Below are positions 29,131 to 39,729 of a stretch of DNA of 64,000 bases, piece by piece. Under the pieces are notes generated by a model. The model worked only from the letters and a program-made list of their open reading frames with translations, did not search any database and was not told the origin of the DNA. This DNA is from Vibrio sp. RE86 (GTDB lineage Bacteria; Pseudomonadota; Gammaproteobacteria; Enterobacterales; Vibrionaceae): assembly GCF_013114545.1 (NCBI RefSeq), contig NZ_VTXI01000012.1:1-64000 (forward strand), given 5' to 3'. The position numbers and the translations under genes were made by a program. Position 1 is the stretch's first letter, and every line of letters starts with the position of its first letter.

Positions 29131-30144
29131 CTATTGCCATTTACGGTGGTAAGCACCTAACGTGGTCTGAGTGCCTTCAGAAACATTCGCGAGTGCGGCA
29201 TTCCAACTTGGCTCAACTTGGTAGCCTTCGGGATTTGCTAAGTAGCGATCAATGGCGGCACGCCAAGTTCGAGTGACTTGCTCTACATACGCAGGGCTGC
29301 GCTGACGGCCTTCAATTTTTACTGAGGCGACATTGGCTGCAAAGAGATCCGGTAGCATTGAAAGTGTGTTCAAGCTGGTTGGTTCTTCGAGTGCATGATA
29401 TGCCTTAGTTTGTTCTTGTAAGTCTGCCGTGAAGCGACCCTTACATAAGGTTGGGTATCCTGCATTTTCGCCTTCGCTGTAGCGATCAATCAAAATATCA
29501 TTCAAGCGTGACTCCAAACCTTTGTCAGTCTCTTGCCAGCGAACGTACTTAGCCGGAGAGCAAGCACCAACGGTGTTTGGCGACTCTCCCGTCATGTAAG
29601 ACGAAAGGTAACAGCGTCCTTCAGACATAATACATAGGCTACCAAAAGCGAATACTTCAAGTTCGACATCACTGGTGATATTGCGTGAAAGCTGCTTAAC
29701 CTGATGAATAGACAGCACACGTGGCAGTACAACCCGTTTAACATTGAAGTTGTTTTTGTAGAAATCAATGGCAGCGACGTTGGTCGCTGACGCTTGAACT
29801 GAAAGATGAAGCTCTAACTCAGGATATTTACGTGCGGCGTATTCAAGTACCGCAATATCGGCCACAATGAGGGCGTCAACGCCATTTTGCGCGGCGCGGT
29901 CTACGGCATCAGTCCAGCGTTCAAAGCCGTTAGGATGAGCAAATGTATTCAGGGCAACGTGAATTTTTTTCTGGTTATCGTGAACATACTGAACGGCTTT
30001 TTCTAACTTTTTGCCAGTAAAGTTCAAACCAGCAAAGTGGCGTGCATTGGTATCATCTTTGAAGCCGATATAGACGGCATCTGCACCACAATCAATCGCT
30101 GTTTTTAAGGCAGGCAAGTTACCTGCTGGGCATAGGAGTTCCAT
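29131..30144 (-). CDS. ubiU: Oxygen-independent ubiquinone biosynthesis protein UbiU (U32 family)
   Basis: The 337-residue U32 protein begins [17 protein letters not shown] like E. coli UbiU (YhbU). It has the Fe-S cysteines in [17 protein letters not shown] and further conserved cysteines (CSPAKY, TLCKGRF). It partners UbiV in ring hydroxylation when oxygen is absent. ATG 30144 with GGGAAGAG upstream; the TTG-type extension at 30156 is not needed. First gene of the ubiUV unit. I found no complete FNR site in the short upstream gap. Confidence 0.95.
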   Translation of the reverse strand: MELLCPAGNLPALKTAIDCGADAVYIGFKDDTNARHFAGLNFTGKKLEKAVQYVHDNQKKIHVALNTFAHPNGFERWTDAVDRAAQNGVDALIVADIAVLEYAARKYPELELHLSVQASATNVAAIDFYKNNFNVKRVVLPRVLSIHQVKQLSRNITSDVELEVFAFGSLCIMSEGRCYLSSYMTGESPNTVGACSPAKYVRWQETDKGLESRLNDILIDRYSEGENAGYPTLCKGRFTADLQEQTKAYHALEEPTSLNTLSMLPDLFAANVASVKIEGRQRSPAYVEQVTRTWRAAIDRYLANPEGYQVEPSWNAALANVSEGTQTTLGAYHRKWQ

Positions 30145-30260
30145 TGCTCTTCCCAAAACTGTCTATTCAAAATTGGAGAGCATTTTATGAAGAATTATGA
30201 ATGGCAAATTTGATGTAAGGCAGGTTTAAGTGAGTTTCTAACCCAATTACTCAAATAGGG

Positions 30261-32300
30261 TTAGTTTTTGTGGCGTCGATTTTGCGCGAACAGCTCTTCC
30301 ACTTCTTGCTTAGGTTGTGGGCGGTAGAAATGGAAACCTTGAATGGAATTACAATTCAAGTTCGATAGTAAGGTTGCTTGCTGTTGTGTCTCGACACCCT
30401 CAGCAACCACTGTGAGGTTGAGAGATTTTCCAAGATTGATGATGTTCTCAATAACCGTGATCTGTTTTGGTAAGGTATCCATATCAGAAATAAACGCACG
30501 GTCTATTTTGAGTTCATCGATTGGGAATCGCGCAAGGTATGAGAGCGACGAGTAGCCAGTGCCAAAATCGTCAATCGATAGTGCAAAACCAAGCTTTTTG
30601 ATCGCGTTAAGCATTTGCAGTGTGTGTTCACTGTCACTCATGACCGCACTTTCTGTTAGTTCAAAAGTGATACAACTAGGGTCGAGCTCAGTGGTACGCA
30701 GCAGCTTCTCCATGTAGTCGATAAGCTTAGGGTTACCAAACTGTTCAGGCGATAGGTTGATAGCTACACGACCCGGTAGGATACCCTGCATTTTCCAACG
30801 TTTTACCGTGGTAAACACATCACGCATCACAACTCGACCTAGATGTTCAATCAGGCCAGCTCGTTCTGCGACAGGGATAAATGCTGCAGGGCTGATGTAG
30901 CCTTCGACAGGATGTTTCCAGCGGATCAAGGCTTCAGCGCCATTGATGCTGAAATCACGCGCGTTGACTTTAGGCTGATACCAAACCTCTAAACCGTTTT
31001 GCTGAAGTGCTTTTTGCAGTTCAATCTCAAGCCATAAGCGCATACGAGCTTCTTTATTCATCTGATCGTTAAACTTAATCAGACGGTTACGGCCGCGATC
31101 TTTCGCTTCATACATTGCAGTGTCTGCGTTTTGCAGAAGAATACGTGCATCATTTCCGTCACCTGGGTAGGCGACGCTGCCGATTGAACAGGCCAGACGC
31201 TTACTGAAATGGTGAAGGTCAAATGGTTGATTAATGAGTGAGATGATACGCTCGGAAAGCATCTCAGCCATACGGTTATTATCGGGTTCAGGTAAAATAA
31301 GGCCGAACTCATCGCCTCCTAAATGCCCTAATACCGCTTGTTGCGGAAGAAGACGTTTAAGACGAGAAGAGACTTCTTTAATGACTTTGTCACCGATGTG
31401 ATGGCCAAGTGAGTCATTGATGTTCTTGAAGTTATCAATGTCTAGATAGAGCATGATAAGCGGCGTTTCGTTGTGAATCAGTTGCTCTAGGCGCTTGGTA
31501 AACCCAAAGCGGTTATACAGACCCGTCAAGGAATCTAGATGAGCATCTTCTTGTTGGTTTGCGGTCAGCGTTTTCGGCGAAGTGTCTGCATCTTGAATCA
31601 AAACCAACTGAGAGTTGCTGCCAAGTACCATAGTTGCATCGGCAACAAGGTGAACTTTTCGCTCAAACCCACAACGAGGCCCAGTTAAGCAGGTGAGGGG
31701 TGTACTGGTCAATCTGTCGGTAAGAGAGTCTGAGAATACCGTTTTGGTTTTCTCATCAACAAATAGTCGTGACAGATTTTCACCAAGGATATCTTGAATT
31801 GACTCAAAACCAAGTAATCTTAGCGCTGCTGGGTTAGCCGAGATAATACAATCATCTTCAACTAAGAAAATGCCTTCAGGGAGCAAAGACGTTAAAGTCG
31901 AAAACTTGCCCTCAGATTCTTCTAACGAACGGATTAATATCTGTTTTTCAGAGGTATCAAGCGCATGGAAGATGATATGTTCAACTTTACCGTCAGTGTC
32001 GACAGGCGAAATGTTGAAATGTAGGCTGGTTTCTAAGTTGAGATCACCCATGGTCATCTCAGCTTCGATCGATTCGCCTTTGAATGCTCGTTCATAGTAT
32101 GGCTTGAGATGATCATAGAATTGTTGCCCCATGATCTGCTTGTCACTCATGCCAATGAGTTCGGTTGACGTTAACCCTGCGATATCACAATAGCGTCCAT
32201 TCACCATAGCATAGTTATGCTGGCTATCTAAGATGGCGAAAAAAAACGGACTATTGGCCGTAATTTTTGAAAACCAGTGCTGTAATTGTTGCGATAGCAT
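30261..32300 (-). CDS. PAS-GGDEF-EAL cyclic-di-GMP protein, RocS-like
   Basis: The 679-residue protein has two N-terminal PAS domains (about 8-120 and 130-230), a GGDEF domain (about 255-415, LGGDEF active site) and an EAL domain (about 425-670). The EAL domain has EALIRW, DDFGTGYSSL and VAEGVET catalytic motifs. Both catalytic signatures are intact, so it could make or degrade c-di-GMP. It corresponds in position (beside ubiU) and architecture to V. cholerae RocS, which affects rugosity, motility and biofilm. There is no membrane segment, so it should be cytoplasmic. ATG 32300 is chosen over the adjacent TTG. Confidence 0.88.
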   Translation of the reverse strand: MLSQQLQHWFSKITANSPFFFAILDSQHNYAMVNGRYCDIAGLTSTELIGMSDKQIMGQQFYDHLKPYYERAFKGESIEAEMTMGDLNLETSLHFNISPVDTDGKVEHIIFHALDTSEKQILIRSLEESEGKFSTLTSLLPEGIFLVEDDCIISANPAALRLLGFESIQDILGENLSRLFVDEKTKTVFSDSLTDRLTSTPLTCLTGPRCGFERKVHLVADATMVLGSNSQLVLIQDADTSPKTLTANQQEDAHLDSLTGLYNRFGFTKRLEQLIHNETPLIMLYLDIDNFKNINDSLGHHIGDKVIKEVSSRLKRLLPQQAVLGHLGGDEFGLILPEPDNNRMAEMLSERIISLINQPFDLHHFSKRLACSIGSVAYPGDGNDARILLQNADTAMYEAKDRGRNRLIKFNDQMNKEARMRLWLEIELQKALQQNGLEVWYQPKVNARDFSINGAEALIRWKHPVEGYISPAAFIPVAERAGLIEHLGRVVMRDVFTTVKRWKMQGILPGRVAINLSPEQFGNPKLIDYMEKLLRTTELDPSCITFELTESAVMSDSEHTLQMLNAIKKLGFALSIDDFGTGYSSLSYLARFPIDELKIDRAFISDMDTLPKQITVIENIINLGKSLNLTVVAEGVETQQQATLLSNLNCNSIQGFHFYRPQPKQEVEELFAQNRRHKN

Positions 32301-32503
32301 CAAGGGTGTTCCGACTCTCCGAACGAACTATATATTCACAAGTATAAGTGGTGAATAGAGTAATGTAATAACTATAACTGTCCTAACTCAGAGTTTAAAG
32401 AGTTAGACGTAGAGCGATGATTCTTTGATAAATGACAGGAATCATTAATAAAACATACTCTATGATGAGGGCAATTTAGTTAACAAAGTAACGGATAACT
32501 CGC
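32301..32503. promoter_or_regulatory. Divergent promoter region between the RocS-like gene and ubiT
   Basis: The AT-rich 203-bp gap should contain both promoters. It has a 7-bp inverted repeat (ATGATTC...GAATCAT, near 32417-32445) but no full FNR consensus. No ORF is seen. Confidence 0.35.
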
Positions 32504-33031
32504 GTGATTAACAAGATTCGCACCCAACTAGTTCAAAATGCCGCTTCAATTTTGCGATCTCCAGTCCACTTATTTCCGCAATCTGTACAAAAAAAAGCCT
32601 TGCTAGAAGGCCTTAAAACGGTATTTAAAGAGGCGTTAGAAGATGGAGATTTTGAGTTTCTTGAAGGTAAGTGGTTAAAAGTTGAAGTAAAAGACATGCA
32701 GCTTAGCTGGTTGATTAGTTACGAAAACGAACAAATTGTGGTGGCTGATCGTGTAGTTAAAGAAGATGTCCTTTTTAGTGGTAACTTAAATGACCTTGTA
32801 TTGATTGCTGGCCGTAAAGAAGATCCCGATACACTTTTCTTCCAACGCCGCTTATCTATTGAGGGTGACACGGAGCTTGGATTGGAAGTGAAAAACCTGA
32901 TGGACAGTGTTGATCTCGAATCTTTGCCAAAAGCTCTACAAACTCTATTAAATCAACTAGCCGATTTTGTGCAAAAGGGCTTACAATCCCCAGCTACACA
33001 AAAAGAGGTTGTAAATGCTTATTCGAACTGA
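32504..33031 (+). CDS. ubiT: Ubiquinone biosynthesis accessory factor UbiT (SCP2 domain)
   Basis: The 175-residue protein contains an SCP2 lipid-binding domain (about 40-140), and the family (E. coli YhbT) binds isoprenoid quinone intermediates. With UbiU and UbiV it supports anaerobic ubiquinone synthesis. The GTG start at 32504 matches the family N-terminus (INKIRTQLVQNAASILRSP). It overlaps the next gene by 17 bp. In E. coli ubiT is directly divergent from ubiUV; here the RocS-like gene lies between them. Confidence 0.9.
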   Translation: MINKIRTQLVQNAASILRSPVHLFPQSVQKKALLEGLKTVFKEALEDGDFEFLEGKWLKVEVKDMQLSWLISYENEQIVVADRVVKEDVLFSGNLNDLVLIAGRKEDPDTLFFQRRLSIEGDTELGLEVKNLMDSVDLESLPKALQTLLNQLADFVQKGLQSPATQKEVVNAYSN

Positions 33032-33518
33032 AGCACCGGCAGACATACTTGCTATTGATCGATTACTGAAATCAGCTTTTGATACAGAAGCTGAAGCGAA
33101 TTTAGTGATGAAACTAAGAGAAAATGGTCGCAGAACGTTGTCTCTCGTTGCGTGTAACGATGAGGGCGAAGTGATTGGCTATGTTTTATTTAGCCCAGTT
33201 ACCCTTGAAGGCGAGGACCTTAATTGGCAAGGGCTCGCTCCGTTAGCCGTTCATCAAGATCACCGAAATAAAGGCATTGCAGCCGATCTGATAAAAGAGG
33301 GCTTTGCGTCTTTGCTTGAATTTGGCTATCCCGCATGTGTGGTGCTTGGCGATCCTGCGTATTATCAACGATTTGGTTTTGAAGCGAGCGAAAAGCGCAA
33401 TATGCGTTGTCAATGGGAAGTCCCTGAAGGCGCATTTCAAGTCGTCGCATTGGCCGATGGAGAGCTGGATAATCGCTCTGGTTTGATCGAATACAGCCCT
33501 GAATTCTTAGAAATCTAG
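33015..33518 (+). CDS. GNAT family N-acetyltransferase (YhbS-like)
   Basis: The 167-residue protein has the GNAT acetyl-CoA loop (HQDHRNKGIAADLI, about 77-90) and ends like E. coli YhbS, with a YYQRFGFE motif. The acetyl acceptor is unknown. It overlaps ubiT by 17 bp, which indicates translational coupling. GAGG precedes the ATG inside ubiT. Confidence 0.88.
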   Translation: MLIRTEAPADILAIDRLLKSAFDTEAEANLVMKLRENGRRTLSLVACNDEGEVIGYVLFSPVTLEGEDLNWQGLAPLAVHQDHRNKGIAADLIKEGFASLLEFGYPACVVLGDPAYYQRFGFEASEKRNMRCQWEVPEGAFQVVALADGELDNRSGLIEYSPEFLEI

Positions 33519-33670
33519 CCACTTACAAGTAATAGCGAATAGAAAAGTTACTGTTTTGTCCTTTTTTTGACCGCTTGATTCTAAGTACGTACTTTTTTGA
33601 AAAAATCTACTTGTCAGCGTATGCGCGTTTCGCTAGTATTGCTCGGCCTTCGATAAGGAGGTCGCTAGCC

Positions 33671-33745
33671 TTGTTCAAAAACGAAATGCAAATCGATGTT
33701 TTCGAGCGGCGCTGGCTCAACAATTTGGAACATAGGTGGAAATAA
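33671..33745 (+). CDS. Possible 24-residue upstream ORF coupled to secG
   Basis: A strong AAGGAGG (33655-33661) is followed nine bases later by TTG, which opens a 24-codon frame (MFKNEMQIDVFERRWLNNLE and four more residues). It ends TAA overlapping the secG ATG as TAATG. The ribosome site and exact coupling suggest translation. The peptide resembles nothing I know. It could be a leader, or chance. secG also has its own AGGTGG site. Confidence 0.35.
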   Translation: MFKNEMQIDVFERRWLNNLEHRWK

Positions 33746-34074
33746 TGTTTACAGTTCTACTTGTGATTTACCTGTTGGCAGCGGTTGGTGTAATCGGCCT
33801 AGTGTTGATTCAACAAGGTAAAGGCGCAGATATGGGAGCCTCATTCGGTGCAGGCGCATCAAACACAGTGTTTGGCGCAAGCGGCTCAGGTAACTTCCTA
33901 ACCCGAATGACTGCAATTTTTGCAACAGTATTTTTCATCCTTAGCTTGGTGTTAGGCAACATGTCTACACACAAAACTGAATCTCAGTGGGTTGATCCTA
34001 CTCAAGGTCAGGTTATTCAAGCTGAAGATGCGAGTGAAATTCCAGCCCCACAAGGCGACGAAATTCCTCAATAA
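33745..34074 (+). CDS. secG: Preprotein translocase subunit SecG
   Basis: The 109-residue product has two membrane helices flanking the highly conserved QQGKGADMGASFGAGAS loop and GSGNFLTRMT, as in E. coli SecG, with a variable hydrophilic tail. SecG joins SecYE in the inner membrane and assists SecA-driven export. I chose ATG 33745 with AGGTGG upstream; GTG 33736 overlaps that site. It is followed by tRNA-Leu and tRNA-Met as in E. coli, but glmM is not upstream. Confidence 0.96.
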   Translation: MFTVLLVIYLLAAVGVIGLVLIQQGKGADMGASFGAGASNTVFGASGSGNFLTRMTAIFATVFFILSLVLGNMSTHKTESQWVDPTQGQVIQAEDASEIPAPQGDEIPQ

Positions 34075-34106
34075 GCTATTTTCTAGCTGAAAAAATAGAA
34101 TTAGCT

Positions 34107-34190
34107 GCCGAGATGGTGAAATTGGTAGACACGCCAGCATGAGGTGCTGGTGCCTTAGGTGTGAGGGTTCGAGTCCCTCTCTCGGCACCA
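34107..34190 (+). tRNA. tRNA-Leu (anticodon GAG)
   Basis: The 84-nt gene includes encoded CCA. The acceptor stem GCCGAGA pairs with TCTCGGC, the anticodon stem is CCAGC/GCTGG with loop ATGAGGT (anticodon GAG), and a long variable arm identifies a class II tRNA. It equals leuU, located after secG in E. coli. Confidence 0.96.
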
Positions 34191-34203
34191 TTGATTTACA
34201 AAC

Positions 34204-34231
34204 TTGTAATACATCTTGGAGAGCGTATAAT
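34204..34231 (+). promoter_or_regulatory. Probable promoter of the initiator tRNA and rimP-truB operon
   Basis: TTGTAA (34204-34209), a 16-bp spacer and TATAAT (34226-34231) lie between the two tRNA genes. Initiation would fall a few bases before the initiator tRNA. Confidence 0.6.
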
Positions 34232-34246
34232 GCTCGACAAGTCGGA

Positions 34247-34323
<77 letters not shown>

Positions 34324-34412
34324 AATCCTTACTGGATTAGCGCAAGTTTGCGCAGTAGTAATACTGCGAGTTAAGTGGCAAAGATTTCACTTAACTATCA
34401 GGGTCCAGCAAC

Positions 34413-34440
34413 AAAAACCCCGACTTATTCGGGGTTTTTT
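34413..34440 (+). terminator. Terminator between initiator tRNA and rimP
   Basis: A stem (AAAAACCCCGA with TCGGGGTTTTTT, short loop) with a T-run. A second, weaker GGGC/GCCC hairpin with Ts follows at about 34495-34517. The 208-bp leader thus has two chances to end transcription before rimP, which could limit operon expression. Confidence 0.85.
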
Positions 34441-34531
34441 GTTATCTGAATATTCTAAATTGAATTATTCAGATCTTTGCTTGGAATTTAAATTGGGCTT
34501 TAGGCCCTTTTTTTGTTTCTGGAGTGGTTAA

Positions 34532-34987
34532 ATGACTGGTTTAGAAAGACAACTTACTGAAATGCTTGAAGCTCCTGTAGCAGCATCAGGTTATGAGTTA
34601 GTTGGATTAGAATTTATTCGCGCAGGCGAGCATTCAACGTTACGTATTTTTATCGACCACGAGAACGGCATCAATGTCGAAGATTGTGCAGAAGTTAGCC
34701 GTCAGGTTAGCGCGGTAATGGACGTTGAAGATCCAATTACTGTGGCATACAACCTTGAAGTGTCTTCACCAGGTTTAGAAAGACCACTTTTCAAAGCTGC
34801 ACACTATGAACAATTTGTAGGTCACGAGGTAAGCATCGTATTGAAGATGGCTGTGGGCAACCGTCGCAAGTGGAAAGGTGTTATCCACTCTGTTGATGGT
34901 GAAACTATTCTGGTTACCGTTGAAGGTAATGAAGAAGAATTTGCACTTAGCAACATCTCAAAAGCTAACCTGATCCCTAAATTTTAA
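34532..34987 (+). CDS. rimP: Ribosome maturation factor RimP
   Basis: The 151-residue two-domain protein (E. coli YhbC, 150) has [19 protein letters not shown] and the [10 protein letters not shown] motif. It is needed for maturation of the 30S subunit. It opens the rimP-nusA-infB-rbfA-truB cluster, with GGAG before the ATG. Confidence 0.96.
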   Translation: MTGLERQLTEMLEAPVAASGYELVGLEFIRAGEHSTLRIFIDHENGINVEDCAEVSRQVSAVMDVEDPITVAYNLEVSSPGLERPLFKAAHYEQFVGHEVSIVLKMAVGNRRKWKGVIHSVDGETILVTVEGNEEEFALSNISKANLIPKF

Positions 34988-35011
34988 TTAAAGTCTCAGA
35001 GGCTATTTAAA

Positions 35012-36499
35012 ATGAGTAAAGAAATTTTAGCGGTAGTAGAAGCGGTATCGAACGAGAAAGCGGTACCTCGTGAACGTATCTTTGAAGCCCTTGAAATTGC
35101 TCTAGCGACTTCGACTAAGAAGAAGCATGAAATGGAAATCGACGTTCGCGTTGAAATCGACCGTAAAACGGGTGAGTTTGAAACTTTCCGCCGTTGGTTG
35201 ATCGTTGAAGACGTTGAGAACCCAACAAAAGAGATCTCTCTTGACGCGGCTAAGTTCGAGAATGAAGAACTAGAACTTGGTGACTTCGTTGAAGATGACA
35301 TCGAGTCAGTAACGTTTGACCGTATTACGACTCAAACTGCTAAGCAAGTTATCGTACAAAAAGTACGTGAAGCTGAGCGTGCACAAATCGTAGAACAGTT
35401 CATCGATAACGAAGGTGAGCTGGTAACAGGTGTGGTTAAGAAAGTTAACCGTGAAACTGTTGTTCTAGATTTAGGCAACAACGCTGAAGCTGTTATCCTA
35501 CGTGATGACCAGCTTCCTCGTGAAAACTTCCGTCCAGGTGACCGTGTTCGTGGTCTTCTGTACAAAGTTGCTCCTGAAGCACGTGGCTTCCAGCTGTTCA
35601 TCACTCGCTCTAAGCCAGAGATGCTAGCAGAACTATTCCGTGTAGAAGTTCCTGAAATCGCTGAAGAGATCATTGAGCTTAAAGGCGCAGCTCGCGATCC
35701 AGGTTCTCGCGCTAAGATCGCAGTGAAAACAAATGACAAGCGTATTGACCCTGTTGGTGCGTGTGTTGGTATGCGTGGTGCACGCGTACAAGCGGTATCT
35801 GGTGAGCTTGGTGGTGAGCGTATCGATATCGTTCTTTGGGATGATAACCCAGCTCAATTTGTTATCAATGCAATGGCTCCAGCTGATGTTGCATCAATCA
35901 TCGTTGATGAAGATGCGAACTCAATGGATATTGCCGTTGAAGCAGATAACCTAGCACAAGCTATCGGCCGTAACGGTCAAAACGTACGTCTTGCATCTCA
36001 ACTAACTGGTTGGGAACTAAACGTAATGACAGTTGAAGACCTTCACAAGAAACACGCTGAAGAGTCTCAAGCTGCAATTGAAGGCTTCATGAAGCACCTA
36101 GACATCGAAGAAGACTTTGCTCAACTGCTTGTTGAAGAAGGCTTCTCTACTCTAGAAGAAGTGGCTTACGTGCCAGTAAACGAGCTTCTTGAAGTTGATG
36201 GTCTAGATGAAGACCTAGTAGAAGAACTACGTAGTCGTGCTAAGAATGCACTAACCACTCTTGCTCTTGCACAAGAAGAGTCTTTCGATGGCGTTGAGCC
36301 AGCAGAAGACCTACTTGCTCTTGAAGGTCTAGAGCGTGAGATGGCATTCAAACTGGCAGCTAAAGGTGTAGCAACACTAGAAGACCTAGCTGATCAGGGT
36401 ATTGATGATATCGAAGGTATTGAAGGTCTAACCGAAGAACGTGCGGGTGAGCTAATCATGGCAGCTCGTAATATCTGTTGGTTCGGCGAAGACGCATAA
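35012..36499 (+). CDS. nusA: Transcription termination/antitermination factor NusA
   Basis: The 495-residue protein has the RNA polymerase-binding N-terminal domain (1-125), an S1 domain (about 135-200), two KH domains (about 230-345, with [15 protein letters not shown]) and two acidic C-terminal repeats (about 360-420 and 435-495) as in E. coli. It controls pausing, termination and antitermination. It begins 24 bp after rimP. Confidence 0.98.
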   Translation: MSKEILAVVEAVSNEKAVPRERIFEALEIALATSTKKKHEMEIDVRVEIDRKTGEFETFRRWLIVEDVENPTKEISLDAAKFENEELELGDFVEDDIESVTFDRITTQTAKQVIVQKVREAERAQIVEQFIDNEGELVTGVVKKVNRETVVLDLGNNAEAVILRDDQLPRENFRPGDRVRGLLYKVAPEARGFQLFITRSKPEMLAELFRVEVPEIAEEIIELKGAARDPGSRAKIAVKTNDKRIDPVGACVGMRGARVQAVSGELGGERIDIVLWDDNPAQFVINAMAPADVASIIVDEDANSMDIAVEADNLAQAIGRNGQNVRLASQLTGWELNVMTVEDLHKKHAEESQAAIEGFMKHLDIEEDFAQLLVEEGFSTLEEVAYVPVNELLEVDGLDEDLVEELRSRAKNALTTLALAQEESFDGVEPAEDLLALEGLEREMAFKLAAKGVATLEDLADQGIDDIEGIEGLTEERAGELIMAARNICWFGEDA

Positions 36500-36521
36500 T
36501 TTTCAGCAAGGAGGAAGCGGC

Positions 36522-39209
36522 ATGACACAAATTACTGTTAAAGCACTGAGTGAAGAAATTGGAACTCCAGTGGACCGCTTGATCGAACAACTTGCTGATG
36601 CTGGTATGAAAAAAGCGAGTAGTGATCAAGTATCTGATGAAGAAAAGCAGACGCTTTTGACTCACCTTAAAAAAGAGCACGGCGACACTTCAGGTGAAGC
36701 TGAGCCAACTCGCTTAACTCTACAGCGTAAAACTCGCAGTACACTAAGCGTGAATGCAGGTGGCGGCAAGAGTAAGGATGTTCAAGTAGAAGTACGTAAG
36801 AAGCGAACTTACGTGAAGCGCAGCACTATCGAAGACGAAGCAAAACGCGAAGCTGATGAAGCAGCGAAACGTGAAGCGGAAGAGCTTGCGAAACGTGAAG
36901 CTGAGGAAGCAGCGAAACGTGAAGCTGCAGAGAAAGCACAACGCGAAGCCGATGAGAAAGCGAAGCGAGAAGCGGATGCAAAACGCGAAGCTGAAGATAA
37001 GGCAAAACGCGCACAAGCTGATAAGGCTAAGAAAGACATGAATGCAAAAAATGCAGAAGTGAATACTCAAGCGAAGAAAGAAGCTGACGAACTAAAACGT
37101 CGTCAGGAAGAAGAAGCACAGCGTAAAGCTGAACAAGAAGCTGAAAAGCTTGTTGAAGAAGCACGTAAGCTAGCGGAAGAAAACGAAGTTCGCTGGACTG
37201 AAGCTGAGCAGAAGAAGAAAGAGCTAGAAAACTCTGACTACCACGTAACGACGTCTACTTACGCTCGTGAAGCTGAAGATGCAGCTGACCGTAAAGAAGA
37301 AGGCGGCCGTCGTAAGAAGAAGAAAAAAGCTTCTAACAATGATGACCAGAACCGTGGTGGCCGTAACCAACGTGGTGGCAAAGGCCGCAACAAAGGTAAA
37401 CTGGCTAAGCCTGCATCAATGCAGCAAGGTTTTGATAAGACAGCAACCGTTGCTAAAGCTGACGTTGTAATCGGCGAGACAATCGTTGTTTCTGAACTTG
37501 CTAGCAAGATGTCTGTTAAAGGCACAGAAGTCATCAAAGTAATGATGAAGATGGGCGCAATGGCGACTATCAACCAGGTAATTGACCAAGAAACAGCACA
37601 GCTAGTTGCTGAAGAAATGGGTCACAAAGTTATCCTGCGTAAAGAAAACGAACTAGAAGAAGCGGTACTAAGCGATCGTGACAACAACGCTGAGTCTGTT
37701 CCTCGCGCTCCAGTTGTTACTATCATGGGTCACGTTGACCACGGTAAAACTTCTACACTTGACTACATCCGTAAAGCACACGTTGCTTCAGGTGAAGCGG
37801 GCGGTATTACACAGCACATCGGTGCATACCACGTTGAAACTGAAAACGGCATGATCACGTTCCTTGATACTCCTGGACACGCGGCGTTTACAGCTATGCG
37901 TGCTCGTGGTGCTCAAGCGACAGATATCGTTGTTCTTGTTGTAGCTGCAGACGATGGCGTAATGCCACAAACAATCGAAGCGATCCAGCACGCGAAAGCG
38001 GCAGGTGTTCCTCTGATTGTTGCAGTAAACAAGATCGATAAAGAAGATGCGAACCCAGATAACGTTAAGAATGAGCTTGCTCAGTACGACGTTATTCCTG
38101 AGGAGTGGGGCGGTGAGAACATGTTTGTTCACATCTCTGCGAAACAGGGTACGAACATCGAAGGCCTACTAGAAACTATCCTTCTACAATCTGAAGTTCT
38201 TGAGCTTACAGCGGTAGAAGAAGGCATGGCGTCTGGTGTTGTTGTTGAATCTCGCCTAGATAAAGGTCGTGGTCCAGTTGCAACGGTACTAGTTCAGTCT
38301 GGTACTCTTAACAAGGGCGATATCGTTCTTTGTGGTCAAGAGTACGGCCGTGTTCGTGCAATGCGCGACGAGAACGGCCAAGAAGTTACTTCTGCAGGCC
38401 CATCTATTCCAGTAGAGATCCTAGGTCTTTCAGGCGTACCAGCTTCTGGTGATGAAGCAACTGTAGTACGTGATGAGCGTAAAGCACGTGAAGTAGCGAA
38501 CTACCGTCAAGGTAAATTCCGCGATGTTAAACTAGCACGTCAACAGAAAGCGAAACTTGAGAACATGTTCTCTAACATGGCTGCTGGTGAAGTTGCTGAG
38601 CTTAATGTTGTACTTAAAGCAGACGTTCAGGGTTCTGTAGAAGCAATCGCTGACTCTCTACTGAAACTGTCTACTGACGAAGTTAAAGTGAACATTGTAG
38701 GTTCTGGTGTTGGTGGTATTACGGAAACTGATGCAGTACTAGCAGCAGCTTCTAACGCTATCATTCTAGGCTTCAACGTACGTGCTGATGCAACTGCTCG
38801 TCGTACTGTTGAGAACGAGAACCTAGACCTACGTTACTACTCAATCATTTACCAATTGATTGACGAAGTGAAACAAGCAATGGGCGGTATGCTTGCTCCA
38901 GAATTCAAGCAAGAGATCATTGGTCTTGCTGAAGTACGTGACGTATTTAAGTCACCTAAACTGGGCGCAATCGCTGGTTGTATGGTTACTGAAGGTCTAA
39001 TTAAGCGTAACAACCCAATCCGTGTTCTACGTGATAACGTTGTTATCTACGAAGGTGAACTAGAGTCACTTCGTCGCTTTAAAGATGATGTTCAAGAAGT
39101 TAAGAACGGCTACGAATGTGGTATCGGCGTTAAGAACTACAATGATGTTCGCGTTGGTGACCAAATCGAAGTATTCGAAATCGTTGAAGTTAAACGTACT
39201 CTTGACTAA
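36522..39209 (+). CDS. infB: Translation initiation factor IF-2
   Basis: The 895-residue GTPase has an N-terminal IF2 domain (1-55) and a long, highly charged repetitive linker (about 100-300). A second IF2_N domain follows (about 320-370), then the G domain with GHVDHGKTS (about 402-410), DTPGHA and NKID, and the beta-barrel and C-terminal fMet-tRNA-binding domains. It delivers initiator tRNA to the 30S subunit. AAGGAGG ribosome site. In E. coli an internal start makes IF2-beta; an equivalent was not pinpointed here. Downstream of nusA by 22 bp. Confidence 0.98.
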   Translation: MTQITVKALSEEIGTPVDRLIEQLADAGMKKASSDQVSDEEKQTLLTHLKKEHGDTSGEAEPTRLTLQRKTRSTLSVNAGGGKSKDVQVEVRKKRTYVKRSTIEDEAKREADEAAKREAEELAKREAEEAAKREAAEKAQREADEKAKREADAKREAEDKAKRAQADKAKKDMNAKNAEVNTQAKKEADELKRRQEEEAQRKAEQEAEKLVEEARKLAEENEVRWTEAEQKKKELENSDYHVTTSTYAREAEDAADRKEEGGRRKKKKKASNNDDQNRGGRNQRGGKGRNKGKLAKPASMQQGFDKTATVAKADVVIGETIVVSELASKMSVKGTEVIKVMMKMGAMATINQVIDQETAQLVAEEMGHKVILRKENELEEAVLSDRDNNAESVPRAPVVTIMGHVDHGKTSTLDYIRKAHVASGEAGGITQHIGAYHVETENGMITFLDTPGHAAFTAMRARGAQATDIVVLVVAADDGVMPQTIEAIQHAKAAGVPLIVAVNKIDKEDANPDNVKNELAQYDVIPEEWGGENMFVHISAKQGTNIEGLLETILLQSEVLELTAVEEGMASGVVVESRLDKGRGPVATVLVQSGTLNKGDIVLCGQEYGRVRAMRDENGQEVTSAGPSIPVEILGLSGVPASGDEATVVRDERKAREVANYRQGKFRDVKLARQQKAKLENMFSNMAAGEVAELNVVLKADVQGSVEAIADSLLKLSTDEVKVNIVGSGVGGITETDAVLAAASNAIILGFNVRADATARRTVENENLDLRYYSIIYQLIDEVKQAMGGMLAPEFKQEIIGLAEVRDVFKSPKLGAIAGCMVTEGLIKRNNPIRVLRDNVVIYEGELESLRRFKDDVQEVKNGYECGIGVKNYNDVRVGDQIEVFEIVEVKRTLD
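36830..37040 (+). repeat. Degenerate in-frame repeats in the infB linker
   Basis: Units encoding KREAEE/KREADE-like heptads recur with small changes across about 210 bp, giving a predicted charged coiled coil in IF-2. The opposite strand shows long open frames here only because of the repeat composition. Confidence 0.8.
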
Positions 39210-39321
39210 TTGACTATAATTACTGCTTAGTCCTTGATGAATAAGCAGTAATTGGTTGTTGAATACGCCATGGGGGGCTGGTTACGACCATCCCCCCATT
39301 CTTTCTAATAAGAGAAAAGAT

Positions 39322-39729
39322 ATGTCAAAAGAATTTAGCCGCACGCAGCGTGTTGCACAGCAGCTGCAAAAAGAACTTGCGATGATCCTTCAGCGCGAAG
39401 TTCGTGATTCTCGTCTAGGCATGGTGACCATTTCTGATGTAGAAGTGTCTCGTGACCTAGCATACGCAAAAGTATTTGTTACTTTCCTGTGTGTTGGTGA
39501 GCAAACGCCAGAGTCTTGCCTTGAAGCATTACGTGAGCACGAAGTTCACATTCGTATGATGCTAGGCAAGCGTATCCGTCTGCGCCTAACTCCAGAAGTT
39601 CGTTTCCACTACGACAACACACTTGTAGAAGGTATGCGCATGTCAAACCTAGTGTCTGAAGTCGTTAGCGAAGACAAGCGCAAGCAACACGATTCAGGTC
39701 GTGAAGACGAACAGGCAGGTGAAGAGTAA
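39322..39729 (+). CDS. rbfA: 30S ribosome-binding factor RbfA
   Basis: The 135-residue protein has the KH-like RbfA fold ([45 protein letters not shown]). It binds immature 30S subunits and aids 16S rRNA 5'-end processing and cold adaptation. ATG 39322 matches the family start; the longer frame from 39256 is not conserved. The stop overlaps the truB start as TAATG. Confidence 0.96.
   Translation: MSKEFSRTQRVAQQLQKELAMILQREVRDSRLGMVTISDVEVSRDLAYAKVFVTFLCVGEQTPESCLEALREHEVHIRMMLGKRIRLRLTPEVRFHYDNTLVEGMRMSNLVSEVVSEDKRKQHDSGREDEQAGEE

Noticed and set aside
30145..30260. Possible FNR site upstream of ubiU
   Set aside because: Only one half-site (ATCAA) is present; the other half does not match, so it cannot be supported by sequence alone.
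36744..37070. Several overlapping minus-strand frames rich in Ser/Phe/Arg opposite infB
   Set aside because: They arise from the repetitive linker-coding DNA of infB; no ribosome sites and low-complexity products.
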